Positions 54,118 to 63,593 of a stretch of 64,000 nt of DNA are shown one piece after another (within the stretch, counting starts at the first letter, position 1; the number at the start of each line of letters is the position of its first letter). Under the pieces are notes generated by a model. The model made no database searches, was not told where the DNA came from, and saw only the letters and a program-made list of their open reading frames with translations. The DNA comes from CAJQQK01 sp049116495 (GTDB lineage: Bacteria > Pseudomonadota > Alphaproteobacteria > Rhizobiales > Hyphomicrobiaceae): positions 8,813 through 72,812 of the forward strand of contig JAGDYV010000007.1 in NCBI GenBank assembly GCA_049116495.1, read 5' to 3'. The position numbers and the translations under genes are program-made.

Positions 54118-55353
54118 TCACAATCCGCGCCGCGGCCACTGAAAATTGTGCGTTGCCTTGTCAGCCGGCGCGACAACTTTGAAGCGGCCGCTCTGAATTT
54201 GCCGCCAGATCACCGGAGCCGCGACCACGTTGCCGGAATCGCTAAACCGGATCCGACCGTAGAATGTGCTCATATCGGTTGCGGCCAGCGCATCGCGGAT
54301 TTTTTCGCTATCGCGCGCGCCGGCCCGGCGCAGTGCATCGGCAAATACGGCAACCGCAATCGCGGCTTGTGCTGCCGCATCGGGCACCGGTTGGCTGATG
54401 TTCATTTTCGTTTGCGCCCTGTACGCCTTCTCAAACGCAGGGTAGTCGCTCACCGGTGCCCCGGCGCCGGCCCCAACACGCTGAGGTGCGCGCGCGGCGC
54501 ACAGGATGTTCGCAGTGGCAGCTTCCGAACGCGACGGGATGCCGGCCGCCTCGCAATCCGTCATCGCGACAATCGGCGTGTGCACCTGCAGTTCTTCAAT
54601 TTGACGTGCCGCGGCGGCCGATATCCTGCCGTCGCCCGTAACGATCACGATGTCCGCCTGGTTGAGGCGCACCTTGGACAAAATGGTGGGCATATTGGTC
54701 AAGTCTGGCGCCAGCCGCTCATCAACCACAACGCTCATCGAATGGACAATTGCGTTGCGCAGCAGACCCGCACGTAGTTCGGACACATACGGGTCATCGC
54801 TGCTCACCAGCGCGATCTTGACGCTGGCTTTCGGGCGCCCGGTGCTGACGGCAACTTTCGCAGCAAGTTCGAGCACGGCTGCAAGATGATGCTCGGTGAC
54901 AGTGACCAAGCCAAACAAGTACTTGCGCTCCCTCGCGAACAATGTCCGCGGCATCCCTTGCGCGCTCAGCATCGGGATGCGGGCCGCCTCCGTGATGTCC
55001 GACACGGCATCAGCTACGGCGGCGCTGTTCGGTCCCAAAAGAAACTGGACACGACCTCTTTCAATGAGCCGTTCTGCGACCTGTACGCCACGTTCCGGCA
55101 TCGACTCATCATCATGATAAATGACACGCAGGTCATAACAGCGATCGCCGACACGGATGCCGCCTGCTTCCTTGAGTTGTCGGATGGCGAATTCATAGCC
55201 ATTGCGTGTGAGGATGCCAGCCGTCGAGTGCCGGCCGGTCAGCGATAGGATCGACCCAACCACCATTTCGCTACAAGAGGCTGCCGCGGCAGCCCCCGGC
55301 AAGGCGGCCAGTGCAACAGCAAACAGAATCCAGGTGGCAATCTTTCTACGCAT
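54118..55353 (-). CDS. orphan LivK-family periplasmic binding protein
   Basis: This 411-residue protein has a signal peptide ending near GAAAAAS, then the HAAT-family start MVVGSILSLTGRHSTAG and a full two-lobe type I binding fold. No permease or ATPase genes are adjacent, so it either serves a transporter encoded elsewhere, such as the liv operon at 9-14 kb, or acts as an extracytoplasmic sensor. It lies between the glycosyltransferase genes and converges on GT4. Confidence 0.9.
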   Translation of the reverse strand: MRRKIATWILFAVALAALPGAAAAASCSEMVVGSILSLTGRHSTAGILTRNGYEFAIRQLKEAGGIRVGDRCYDLRVIYHDDESMPERGVQVAERLIERGRVQFLLGPNSAAVADAVSDITEAARIPMLSAQGMPRTLFARERKYLFGLVTVTEHHLAAVLELAAKVAVSTGRPKASVKIALVSSDDPYVSELRAGLLRNAIVHSMSVVVDERLAPDLTNMPTILSKVRLNQADIVIVTGDGRISAAAARQIEELQVHTPIVAMTDCEAAGIPSRSEAATANILCAARAPQRVGAGAGAPVSDYPAFEKAYRAQTKMNISQPVPDAAAQAAIAVAVFADALRRAGARDSEKIRDALAATDMSTFYGRIRFSDSGNVVAAPVIWRQIQSGRFKVVAPADKATHNFQWPRRGL

Positions 55354-55539
55354 GACGCTGTTCCCGCACGACTTTGACGGCAGTTGAGAACGCCCAACAG
55401 TGGGCCGTCGTCACAGTCAGATGTCATGATAACGCAAAACGATTCCAAAAACCGTCGCTTTTAAGCCATATGCAGCATACGGATTTATTTGTCGTTTAAC
55501 GGCGGCGAGCCACAGACCGATGATTCAGCATCCGCGTTC

Positions 55540-55569
55540 TTGACGTGTTGCCGACCACCACCCTAGATG
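55540..55569 (+). promoter_or_regulatory. candidate promoter of the GT39 gene
   Basis: TTGACG and TAGATG are 18 bp apart, about 50 bp before the TTG start of the GT39-like gene. Confidence 0.35.
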
Positions 55570-55622
55570 CCGCCACATTCGCTGCAGCGTGATCGTGGCA
55601 AATCTCGAAGGGCGGCAGGCCA

Positions 55623-57422
55623 TTGAAAACTCAATCTTTCGCCGAAGTTGCCGATGATCGTAGTTGGCGCTTGTGGTCATCCCTGGCCATGCGCCCCATG
55701 CTTGCCAGTGTTTTGCTCGGCCTGATGGCCTTCCTCAGCTACCTTCCCGGCCAGACCAATTTGCCGGCGATTGATCGCACTGAAGGTATGGTGGCGCTAT
55801 CGAGCCGCCATATCGTTGAGAGTGGCGACACACTGCGCCCCCGCTGGGGCGTCAACGTCCAACGCACCCGACCTGTTGGCACGTTCTGGGCGCAGGCCCT
55901 CAGCCTGGCGGCGCACGACCAGGATCACTGGAACGACATTTCGGTCTATCGGCTGCCGTCGATGCTGGCGACGCTCCTCGGTGTGCTGTTGATGTTCTGG
56001 CTGGGCTCACGATTGTTCGGTCCGGTGCCCGCCTTGATGGCGAGCAGTGCGATCGCCGTAACACCGATCGTTGCGTTGCATGCTCAACTGGCGATTGCAG
56101 AACCGCTGATCCTGCCCTCGATCGTCGTTGCGATGTTCGCCTTGCTGGCAATTTATCGCGACCGTGAGGCCGCGCACTGGTGGGGATGGCTTGGCGCGTT
56201 CTGGGCCGCCATGGGCATCAGTATGATGTTCAACGCCCTAGCCGTGCCGCTACTTGCCCTCGCAACCGTGATGGCGCTCGCCATCTGGGACCGGCGATGG
56301 GGCTTCGTTCGCCAGCTCCAGCCTTGGTTCGGTCTGCCCGTGTTGGCCGTCTTTGCTCTGCCTTGGCTCATGGCAGCGGCAGCCATCGACGATGGCTCAC
56401 TCTACCGTGGCATGAACTGGCGGGCGGTGCTCGATGCCCTCGAGGGCGGTCAGAGTATGAAATTCAAAACGGCCTACGGCGTGTTCATCGTGATGATCAT
56501 CCTCGGCTTCGTGCCGATCGCACACATGCTCGGCCCGGCTGTCTCGCGCTACTGGGCCGCGCGTCATGATCCGACAATTCGGTTTCTGCTGGTCTGGCTG
56601 GTCGCCCCAATCGTGGCGCTTGAGATCTTCTCCAACAAGCCACCGCTCTATACTGTGCAGGCCGTGTTTCCAGCCGGTGCCCTGCTTGTTGCACTGGCCG
56701 TCGGTCGGATTGAGCCCTATGCGCGTGATTTGAAGGCCTTGCCGGGGATGTTCACCTTCACCGTCGTTCTCTTGATCGCCATTGCACCTGTCCTCTTCGG
56801 AGGGCTGCTTTGGGTGACGGGCACGCCGCTGACACCACTTGTCCTTATCGGTTTCGTTGCCCTTGCCGGACTTTTCATCTACGCGGGCTGGGTATCGGCC
56901 CGCGGTTACGGAATGATTTGGTTTTCCAGCGGCCTGCTCGGAACATTCATTCTCGGCATCTGGGTCAATGGGCTCCTCTTGCCCGGCCTCAAGCATTTCT
57001 GGACGGCGCCCCAAATCGCGACGGCTGCGGCGAAATTGACCGGCTGTATCGCCGGCCCGGTGCAGATCAGCGGATTTCGCGAGCCCAGCCTCGCCTTGGC
57101 ATTGGCGGGTCGTGCGGCAATCGTGCCCCCTGATGCTGCCGCCGCCGCCGTCCGGTCGCAGGCAAAGGCCGCTGTGATCATCGAATCACGGCAAGTTGAT
57201 CGATTTCGAAAAGTTGCGGCCAATCCGCCACTCGATCCCCCGCTGCGCCGCCTCGGCTGCATTCGATCCTTCAATCTGGCCCGCGGCTGCTCGCTGCTAT
57301 TCGACGTCTACGTCCGGACCGAACGGGCGACTCAGTCGTCATGCGATCTTGCAATTGAGACGGATTGTCAGGCAGGACATGAACTCCTGCGCACAAGACT
57401 CAAAATCAAGCATTGTGGATGA
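55623..57422 (+). CDS. glycosyltransferase family 39 (ArnT-like) membrane protein
   Basis: This 599-residue protein has about twelve membrane helices. The first periplasmic loop holds the acidic motif IDRTEG, and ARWGVNVQ-like and RPVGTFW segments match ArnT-type enzymes, which move a lipid-linked sugar onto an envelope acceptor such as lipid A. The start is TTG with AAGG and GGCAGG upstream; ATG at 55690 is the next candidate. A 150-residue soluble tail follows the last helix. The sugar and acceptor are unknown. Confidence 0.85.
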   Translation: MKTQSFAEVADDRSWRLWSSLAMRPMLASVLLGLMAFLSYLPGQTNLPAIDRTEGMVALSSRHIVESGDTLRPRWGVNVQRTRPVGTFWAQALSLAAHDQDHWNDISVYRLPSMLATLLGVLLMFWLGSRLFGPVPALMASSAIAVTPIVALHAQLAIAEPLILPSIVVAMFALLAIYRDREAAHWWGWLGAFWAAMGISMMFNALAVPLLALATVMALAIWDRRWGFVRQLQPWFGLPVLAVFALPWLMAAAAIDDGSLYRGMNWRAVLDALEGGQSMKFKTAYGVFIVMIILGFVPIAHMLGPAVSRYWAARHDPTIRFLLVWLVAPIVALEIFSNKPPLYTVQAVFPAGALLVALAVGRIEPYARDLKALPGMFTFTVVLLIAIAPVLFGGLLWVTGTPLTPLVLIGFVALAGLFIYAGWVSARGYGMIWFSSGLLGTFILGIWVNGLLLPGLKHFWTAPQIATAAAKLTGCIAGPVQISGFREPSLALALAGRAAIVPPDAAAAAVRSQAKAAVIIESRQVDRFRKVAANPPLDPPLRRLGCIRSFNLARGCSLLFDVYVRTERATQSSCDLAIETDCQAGHELLRTRLKIKHCG

Positions 57423-57654
57423 CAGGTATTGGTCGGATCGCGCATGTGATGAGTCGTTGACCTTTGCTGACACCTCCTAGACATTGTAGGGCCACGCCAG
57501 AATTCTGATGCTCTTGATTTGCGCGGGTTAAGGAGCTTGGGTTGCGACGACTTGTCATCCTGGTGATACTCGCCCAACTCTGTAGGGGAGGCCGTCGATC
57601 GTAGGCGGCTGAAGCCGCCAATTCGCCGGGAAACGAGTGAGGACACACGCCGCC

Positions 57655-59523
57655 ATGCCGTCAGAGGTAGAACCTGCGCCGACCATCACCCGCGGCCGTT
57701 CAGCAGGCCAACGGGCCGGTATGAAGCCGACGGACATTACCGACCCGCAATACTTCCACAAAGTGGTCGATTGCCAGTGGGCCTGCCCGGCACACACACC
57801 GGTCCCCGAATACATCCGCCTGATCGCGCAGGGGCAGTATGCCAGCGCCTATATGTTGAACTGGGAAAGCAACGTTTTCCCCGGCATTCTCGGGCGCGTA
57901 TGTGACCGGCCCTGCGAACCGGCATGCCGGCGCGTCCGCGTCGAAGAAAAGCCGGTCGCGATATGCCGTCTGAAGCGCGTCGCTGCCGACTACAAGGGCG
58001 ATGTCGATGGCCTGATGCCCGAAATGCCGAGCGCGAAGAATGGCAAGCGAATCGCCCTGCTCGGCGCCGGACCTGCCTCTTTGACAGTCGCGCGTGATCT
58101 GCTGCCGCTCGGCTACGATATCACGCTTTATGAGAAAGACCCGGCCGGCGGCGGCCTGATGCGGACAAACATTCCGTCGTTCCGGCTCCCGATCTCGGTA
58201 CTCGACGAAGAAGTCGACCGGGTCATTGATTTCGGTGTCCACGCCAAGTTCGGTCACGAGATCACCAGCCTGAAGGCTGTTCTCGATGAAGAATATGATG
58301 CCGTTTTCGTCGGCACCGGGGCGCCGCGCGGCAAAGACCTGAGCATTCCCGGCCGTCAGGAAGCCGACGCCAACATCCACATCGGCATTGATTGGCTGAC
58401 ATCAGTCGCGTTCAAGCATACCGAAAGCGTCGGCAAACGGGTCGTCGTGATCGGCGGCGGTAACACGGCAATGGATTGCTGCCGTACGGCGCTGCGGCTC
58501 GGCGGCGAAGATGTCCGCGTCACGGTGCGCTCGCCGAAGGCGGATATGAAAGCCTCGGATTGGGAAGTGGAGGAAGCCGAGCACGAGGGCATCCCCGTGT
58601 TCGACAACCACAACCCGAAGGAATTCGTCATCAAGGATGGCAAGCTTGCTGGCGTTACCTTTGAAGTCATGCGCGCCGAGTATGACGACACCGGTCGCCG
58701 AAAATTGATCCCGACCGGCGAAGAGGTGACGTTCGAATGCGACGACGTCCTGATGGCCATTGGCCAGGACAACGCTTTTCCCTGGATCGAACGCGATATC
58801 GGATTGGAGTTCAATGAGTGGGAGCAGCCGATCGTCGACAAGACCACGATGATGTCGACCAGGCCTGGCGTGTTTTTTGGCGGGGACTCTGCCTGGGGGC
58901 CCGAGAACATCATCTGGGCGGTGGCCCACGGCCATGCGGCAGCGATCTCCATCGACAAGCACTGTCGCGGCGATGACATCAACGAACGGCTGGCACCTGG
59001 CACCACGCTCATTAGCCAGAAAATGGGCATTCATGAGTGGTCGTACGATAATGATTACGATGCCCATGGCCGCACCGCGGTGCCGCACGCCGATCTCAAG
59101 AAGTCCCTTGCCGACTTGACGGTCGAGGTTGAGCTCGGGTTTGACGACAAGCTGGCGGTGCGGGAGGCAGAACGCTGTCTCAACTGTGATATCCAGACGG
59201 TGTTTACCGAGTCATCGTGTATCGAGTGCGACGCGTGCATGGACATCTGCCCGGTCGACTGCATCAACTTTACCGAGAACGATGCCGAAGAGCCGTTGCG
59301 GGCCTCCTTGCGTGTGCCGGCGTTGAATGCGGAACAAGCGATCTACGTTTCGGATCAACTCAACACCGGTCGGGTGATGGTTAAGGACGAAGACGTCTGC
59401 CTGCACTGCGGCCTGTGCGCCGAGCGCTGCCCAACGGGCGCCTGGGACATGCAGCAGTATTTTTACGCTGAGACGCAAGCCTCGAAGGTTACGCATGCAC
59501 ACCATAGCTTATATCTGCGCTAG
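57655..59523 (+). CDS. GltD-like FAD/NAD(P) oxidoreductase fused to a 2[4Fe-4S] ferredoxin domain
   Basis: The ATG at 57655 gives 622 residues; GTG at 57637 is an alternative. The N-terminal domain has six cysteines (C40, C44, C83, C87, C91 and C104), as in the GltD/DPYD cluster domain. It is followed by an FAD site LLGAGPASL (from residue 136), an NAD(P) site VVIGGGNTAMD, and a C-terminal ferredoxin domain with two CxxCxxCxxxCP motifs (CIECDACMDICP and CLHCGLCAERCP). No glutamate synthase large subunit is present; KorA and KorB follow. It probably passes electrons between the oxoacid oxidoreductase and NAD(P)H. Confidence 0.92.
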   Translation: MPSEVEPAPTITRGRSAGQRAGMKPTDITDPQYFHKVVDCQWACPAHTPVPEYIRLIAQGQYASAYMLNWESNVFPGILGRVCDRPCEPACRRVRVEEKPVAICRLKRVAADYKGDVDGLMPEMPSAKNGKRIALLGAGPASLTVARDLLPLGYDITLYEKDPAGGGLMRTNIPSFRLPISVLDEEVDRVIDFGVHAKFGHEITSLKAVLDEEYDAVFVGTGAPRGKDLSIPGRQEADANIHIGIDWLTSVAFKHTESVGKRVVVIGGGNTAMDCCRTALRLGGEDVRVTVRSPKADMKASDWEVEEAEHEGIPVFDNHNPKEFVIKDGKLAGVTFEVMRAEYDDTGRRKLIPTGEEVTFECDDVLMAIGQDNAFPWIERDIGLEFNEWEQPIVDKTTMMSTRPGVFFGGDSAWGPENIIWAVAHGHAAAISIDKHCRGDDINERLAPGTTLISQKMGIHEWSYDNDYDAHGRTAVPHADLKKSLADLTVEVELGFDDKLAVREAERCLNCDIQTVFTESSCIECDACMDICPVDCINFTENDAEEPLRASLRVPALNAEQAIYVSDQLNTGRVMVKDEDVCLHCGLCAERCPTGAWDMQQYFYAETQASKVTHAHHSLYLR

Positions 59524-59617
59524 CCGCGCAGACAGCGCGGGCGTAGTCTCGCAGGTATTGAGCCTGACGGTCGCTATGACCGATCAAGTTTCTTAGCAGG
59601 GATCAGGATAGTTAAGC

Positions 59618-61417
59618 ATGAGCGGGATCAACGATTTCGTCGTCAAGTTCGCAACCGTGAACGGCTCCGGTTCGGCAAGCGCCAACACAATGTTTGCCAA
59701 GACGTTGTTCCGCATGGGTATTCCGGTCTCGCCGAAGAATATCTTCCCGTCGAACATCCAGGGGCTGCCGACTTGGTACGAAGTACGGGTGTCGGAAAAG
59801 GGCTATCTCGCCCGCCGCGACGGCATTGACCTTATGGTTGCGATGAATCCGCAATCTTATCAGGATGATCTGGCGGAGATCGTGCCAGGTGGTTGGTTGT
59901 TTTATGATTCGTCGATGCCGCGCATCTGGACGCGCGACGATATCACCATCCTCGACATGCCGATTGCCAAGCTCTGCGCCGAGAAATGGAAAGATGTTCG
60001 CCAGCGCCAACTCTTCAAGAACATGGTCTACGTCGGCGCGATGACAGCCTTGCTCGACATGGACGTCGACGTTCTCAAAGGCGTGGTCTCTGATCAGCTG
60101 CGCGGCAAGGAAAAGTTGGTCGGCGCCAACATGGAGGCGATCGCGCTTGGCCGTGACTATGCCATGGAACACTTCGCGTGCCCGTTGCCGATCCATACGC
60201 GCAAGTCCAACGGCACCGATGGCAAGATCATGGTTTCCGGCAATGACGCGGGCGGCCTTGGAGCGGTTTACGCTGGCGCCACGGTCTGCGCCTGGTACCC
60301 GATTACGCCCTCTACGTCGCTGGCTGAGGCTTACGAGCGCTTCGCCCATCAGACACGCATCGATTCGTCAGGCAAAAAGCGCTTCGGCATCGTGCAGGCC
60401 GAGGATGAGTTGGCGGCGATCGGCATCGCGATCGGCGCCGGATGGAACGGGGCACGCTCCTTCACAGCGACATCGGGGCCCGGTATTTCGCTGATGAGCG
60501 AGTTCCTCGGGCTCGCCTATTTCGCCGAGATCCCCGTGGTACTCTACAATATCCAGCGCGGCGGGCCGTCGACCGGCATGCCAACGCGCACGCAGCAGTC
60601 AGACATCACATCGTGTGCTTACGCCAGCCACGGCGACACCAAACACGTTCTGCTGTTCCCCGCTGACCCGAACGAATGCTTCACGATGTCGGTGCAGGCA
60701 TTCGACCTTGCCGAGCGCCTGCAAACACCCGTCATGGTCATGAGCGATCTTGATATCGGCATGAACGATTGGATGACTGACGCCTTCCAATGGGACGATG
60801 CCTACAGCCATGACCGCGGCAAAGTTCTCGATGCCGACGGCCTTGATGCGATGGCCGATTGGGGCCGCTACCAGGACCGCGACGGCGACGGCATTCCTTA
60901 TCGCACACTGCCTGGCACGCACCCGTCGAAAGGTGCCTACTTCACGCGCGGCACCAGTCATGATGAAAATGCCCGCTACACCGAAGACGGCCACATTCAC
61001 GCACGCGTTCTCGATCGCTTGACCAAGAAATTCGAGAAAGCAGCGGAGATCATGCCGAAGGCTGAAATTTCCGGCAACGCATCGAGTATCGGCCTCATTT
61101 ACTTTGGTGCGACCACGCCGGCCGTGATGGAGGCACTCGACATTCTCGAGCAAGCCGGCGAACGCCCCGACGCCATGCGTATCAAGGCTTTTCCGTTCGG
61201 CGATGAGATCAAGGCGTTTGCCGAGGCACACAACACACTCTTCGTCATCGAGCAAAACCGTGATGCGCAAATGCGCGGCCTGCTCGTCAACGAAGCCAAA
61301 CTCGATCCGGCCAAGCTGGTGTCCTTGCTCAATTACGACGGTATGCCATTGACGGCCGCCTACGTCGTCGAGCACGTACGCTCGCACCTGAGCCAGTCCA
61401 AAGTCGCAGCCGAGTAG
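59618..61417 (+). CDS. korA: 2-oxoacid:acceptor oxidoreductase, fused gamma-alpha subunit
   Basis: This 599-residue protein has an N-terminal gamma domain (about residues 1-195, NGSGSASANTMFAKTLFRMG) and a C-terminal alpha domain with AWYPITPSTSLAEAYE, the oxoacid-binding motif, and FTATSGPGISLMSEFLGLAY. This is the usual 2-oxoglutarate/2-oxoacid:ferredoxin oxidoreductase layout. The substrate may be 2-oxoglutarate, pyruvate or a branched oxoacid; the sequence alone does not decide. The ATG follows AGGAT, and korB begins 18 bp downstream. Confidence 0.92.
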   Translation: MSGINDFVVKFATVNGSGSASANTMFAKTLFRMGIPVSPKNIFPSNIQGLPTWYEVRVSEKGYLARRDGIDLMVAMNPQSYQDDLAEIVPGGWLFYDSSMPRIWTRDDITILDMPIAKLCAEKWKDVRQRQLFKNMVYVGAMTALLDMDVDVLKGVVSDQLRGKEKLVGANMEAIALGRDYAMEHFACPLPIHTRKSNGTDGKIMVSGNDAGGLGAVYAGATVCAWYPITPSTSLAEAYERFAHQTRIDSSGKKRFGIVQAEDELAAIGIAIGAGWNGARSFTATSGPGISLMSEFLGLAYFAEIPVVLYNIQRGGPSTGMPTRTQQSDITSCAYASHGDTKHVLLFPADPNECFTMSVQAFDLAERLQTPVMVMSDLDIGMNDWMTDAFQWDDAYSHDRGKVLDADGLDAMADWGRYQDRDGDGIPYRTLPGTHPSKGAYFTRGTSHDENARYTEDGHIHARVLDRLTKKFEKAAEIMPKAEISGNASSIGLIYFGATTPAVMEALDILEQAGERPDAMRIKAFPFGDEIKAFAEAHNTLFVIEQNRDAQMRGLLVNEAKLDPAKLVSLLNYDGMPLTAAYVVEHVRSHLSQSKVAAE

Positions 61418-61435
61418 TCAGGATAGACCCAACTC

Positions 61436-62491
61436 ATGAGCTACATTCAAAAGCCCGTCGCACACCACCCTGCTCTGCCCAAGAACAAGCTTGGCCTCAC
61501 GCGCCGCGACTACGAAGCCTCGATGTCGACGCTGTGCGCCGGTTGCGGGCATGATTCGATCACCGCTGCCATCATCGAAGCCTGCTACCGCATGGAACTG
61601 CCGGCGCATCGCATCGCCAAAGTATCCGGCATCGGGTGTTCGTCGAAATCGCCGACCTATTTTCTCGGTCGAAGCCACGGATTCAACAGTGTTCATGGCC
61701 GTATGCCATCGGTTTCCACCGGTGCCAATCTGGCCAACCGCGACCTCGTCTACATTGGCGTTTCTGGCGACGGCGACACCGCGTCGATCGGCCTTGGCCA
61801 GTATTGCCATGCCGTCCGGCGCCAGCTCAACATGACCTATATCGTCATGAACAACGGCTGCTATGGCCTCACCAAGGGGCAGTTTTCGGCGACCAACGAC
61901 AAGAGCTCACCGTCCAAGAAAGGCCAGCCGAACCCGTTCGATGCGATCGATCTGTGCCAATTGGCGATCTCGCTTGGTGCCGGTTTCGTCGCTCGATCGT
62001 TTTCCGGCGACAAGGCACAAATGGTGCCGCTCATCGAAGCCGCTCTCAGCTACAACGGCTTTGCGTTCATCGACATCCTGTCACCGTGTGTCACGTTTAA
62101 CAATCACACCACGTCGACCAAGAGCTACGAGTACATCCGCGACCACTACCAGATGACGGGCCGGCTCGATTTCGTCCCGCAGATGGATGAAATCAAGGTC
62201 GAGTACGACACGGGCTCTTCAACCGATGTCGCGTTGCACGACGGCTCGCTGCTGCGCCTGCACAAACTCGACGACAGCCATGATGTGCGCAGCGCCGACG
62301 ATGCACTCGTCGCGATCCGCAAGAGCGCTTCTGCCGGCGAAGTGGCAACCGGTTTGCTCTATATCAACGACGAGCAACGCGACCTGCATGACGTGCTGGA
62401 AACGGATGGACGGCCGCTGAACGCCATTCCGATGTCAGAGCTCTGCCCTGGCTCAGATATGATCGGCAAGATCAACAAAGGTCTCGCTTAG
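61436..62491 (+). CDS. korB: 2-oxoacid:acceptor oxidoreductase, beta (TPP) subunit
   Basis: This 351-residue subunit has the TPP motif GDGD at residues 111-114, followed by NNGCYGLTKGQ. The proximal [4Fe-4S] cluster ligands are seen as C34 and C37 in CAGCGHD, C68 in GIGCSSKSP, and Cys in SPCVTFNNHT. With KorA it would decarboxylate a 2-oxoacid to the acyl-CoA and reduce the GltD-ferredoxin partner. It is the third gene of the operon. Confidence 0.93.
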   Translation: MSYIQKPVAHHPALPKNKLGLTRRDYEASMSTLCAGCGHDSITAAIIEACYRMELPAHRIAKVSGIGCSSKSPTYFLGRSHGFNSVHGRMPSVSTGANLANRDLVYIGVSGDGDTASIGLGQYCHAVRRQLNMTYIVMNNGCYGLTKGQFSATNDKSSPSKKGQPNPFDAIDLCQLAISLGAGFVARSFSGDKAQMVPLIEAALSYNGFAFIDILSPCVTFNNHTTSTKSYEYIRDHYQMTGRLDFVPQMDEIKVEYDTGSSTDVALHDGSLLRLHKLDDSHDVRSADDALVAIRKSASAGEVATGLLYINDEQRDLHDVLETDGRPLNAIPMSELCPGSDMIGKINKGLA

Positions 62492-62560
62492 CACCAGATT
62501 GCAGGTTGGCGAGGCTCGACACCGCACGCACACGACCTGCCATGAAGAAGAGAACACGGT

Positions 62561-63436
62561 ATGCCTAAGCCGACCGTCGGAGTTATCGGCCTCGGTCTGA
62601 TGGGTATCGCTTTCGTCAAGCGTTACATCGCGCAGGGCTATCAAGTCATCGGCTTTGACGTCATGCCTGACAAAATGCAGGCGGCCGAAGCCATCGGTGC
62701 TGTAGCCGGCGCCCATCCAGCCGATGTCATGCGGCGATCCGACGTCGTTAGCTGTTCAGTGACAACGCCTCAGAATGTCGATGATATCGTCCGCGGCGTT
62801 GACGGATTGATCAGCGCCGGCGAACAGCCCGGCAAGGTATTTGTCGACCACTCCACGACGCCGATCGACCTGACCGTTGAATTGGGCGGCGTGCTGACCA
62901 AGCGCACAGGTATCGCCTTCATCGATGCACCGGTCTCCGGCGGACCAGCGGCGGCGGAGACCGGCACACTGGCGATCATGGCCGGCGGCGCGGATGATGC
63001 CATCGCAACGGTCACGCCGGTCATGGCAGACCTCGGAACCTTCACCCACATGGGCGCGATCGGCGGCGGTCAGGCAACAAAGCTTATCAATCAGACACTG
63101 GTTCTGACGAACTATTGCGTAATGGCCGAGGCCCTGAACCTTGCCGAGCGATATGGCGTGGATGCCGCAAAGATCCCGCACGCGCTGGCTTCGGGGCATG
63201 CCGGCTCCAACCTGTTGCCGTTGCTTTTCGAACGTATGATTGCGCGCGATTGGGCGCCTAGAGGGTATGCCCGCCAGGTGCTCAAAGATCTCGAAATGCT
63301 CAACGACGCTGCCCATGCCAAGGGTGCCGCCATGCCGATGTCAGCTCAGGCCCTCACACTGTTCCGCATGCTCGCAGCACAAGGCAAGGGCGAACTGGAC
63401 GGCGCGGCCGTCTTCGAGTTGCTGACCAAAGACTGA
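62561..63436 (+). CDS. beta-hydroxyacid dehydrogenase (3-hydroxyisobutyrate dehydrogenase family)
   Basis: This 291-residue protein has the NAD(P) motif GLGLMG at residues 10-15, the substrate-binding stretch DAPVSGGPAAAETGTL and the catalytic Lys in GGGQATKLINQTL. The family oxidises 3-hydroxy acids such as 3-hydroxyisobutyrate, tartronate semialdehyde reductants or 6-phosphogluconate-like acids. It lies 69 bp after korB on the same strand and may be the fourth operon gene. The product could feed a 2-oxoacid to the complex (inference). Confidence 0.9.
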   Translation: MPKPTVGVIGLGLMGIAFVKRYIAQGYQVIGFDVMPDKMQAAEAIGAVAGAHPADVMRRSDVVSCSVTTPQNVDDIVRGVDGLISAGEQPGKVFVDHSTTPIDLTVELGGVLTKRTGIAFIDAPVSGGPAAAETGTLAIMAGGADDAIATVTPVMADLGTFTHMGAIGGGQATKLINQTLVLTNYCVMAEALNLAERYGVDAAKIPHALASGHAGSNLLPLLFERMIARDWAPRGYARQVLKDLEMLNDAAHAKGAAMPMSAQALTLFRMLAAQGKGELDGAAVFELLTKD

Positions 63437-63593
63437 ATTCGGCCCGCCAATAGGATCGCTGGCAACCGACGCGAGCTGTCAATAACCGTTGCACCCGGCG
63501 CCGCGATGTGGTCCTTCCAGAAATACTCGACGCATTCCAGCATTTTGCCGATGGTGTAGATTGACCGGCGCGCTTCGGCGCCCGCCCCACGTG

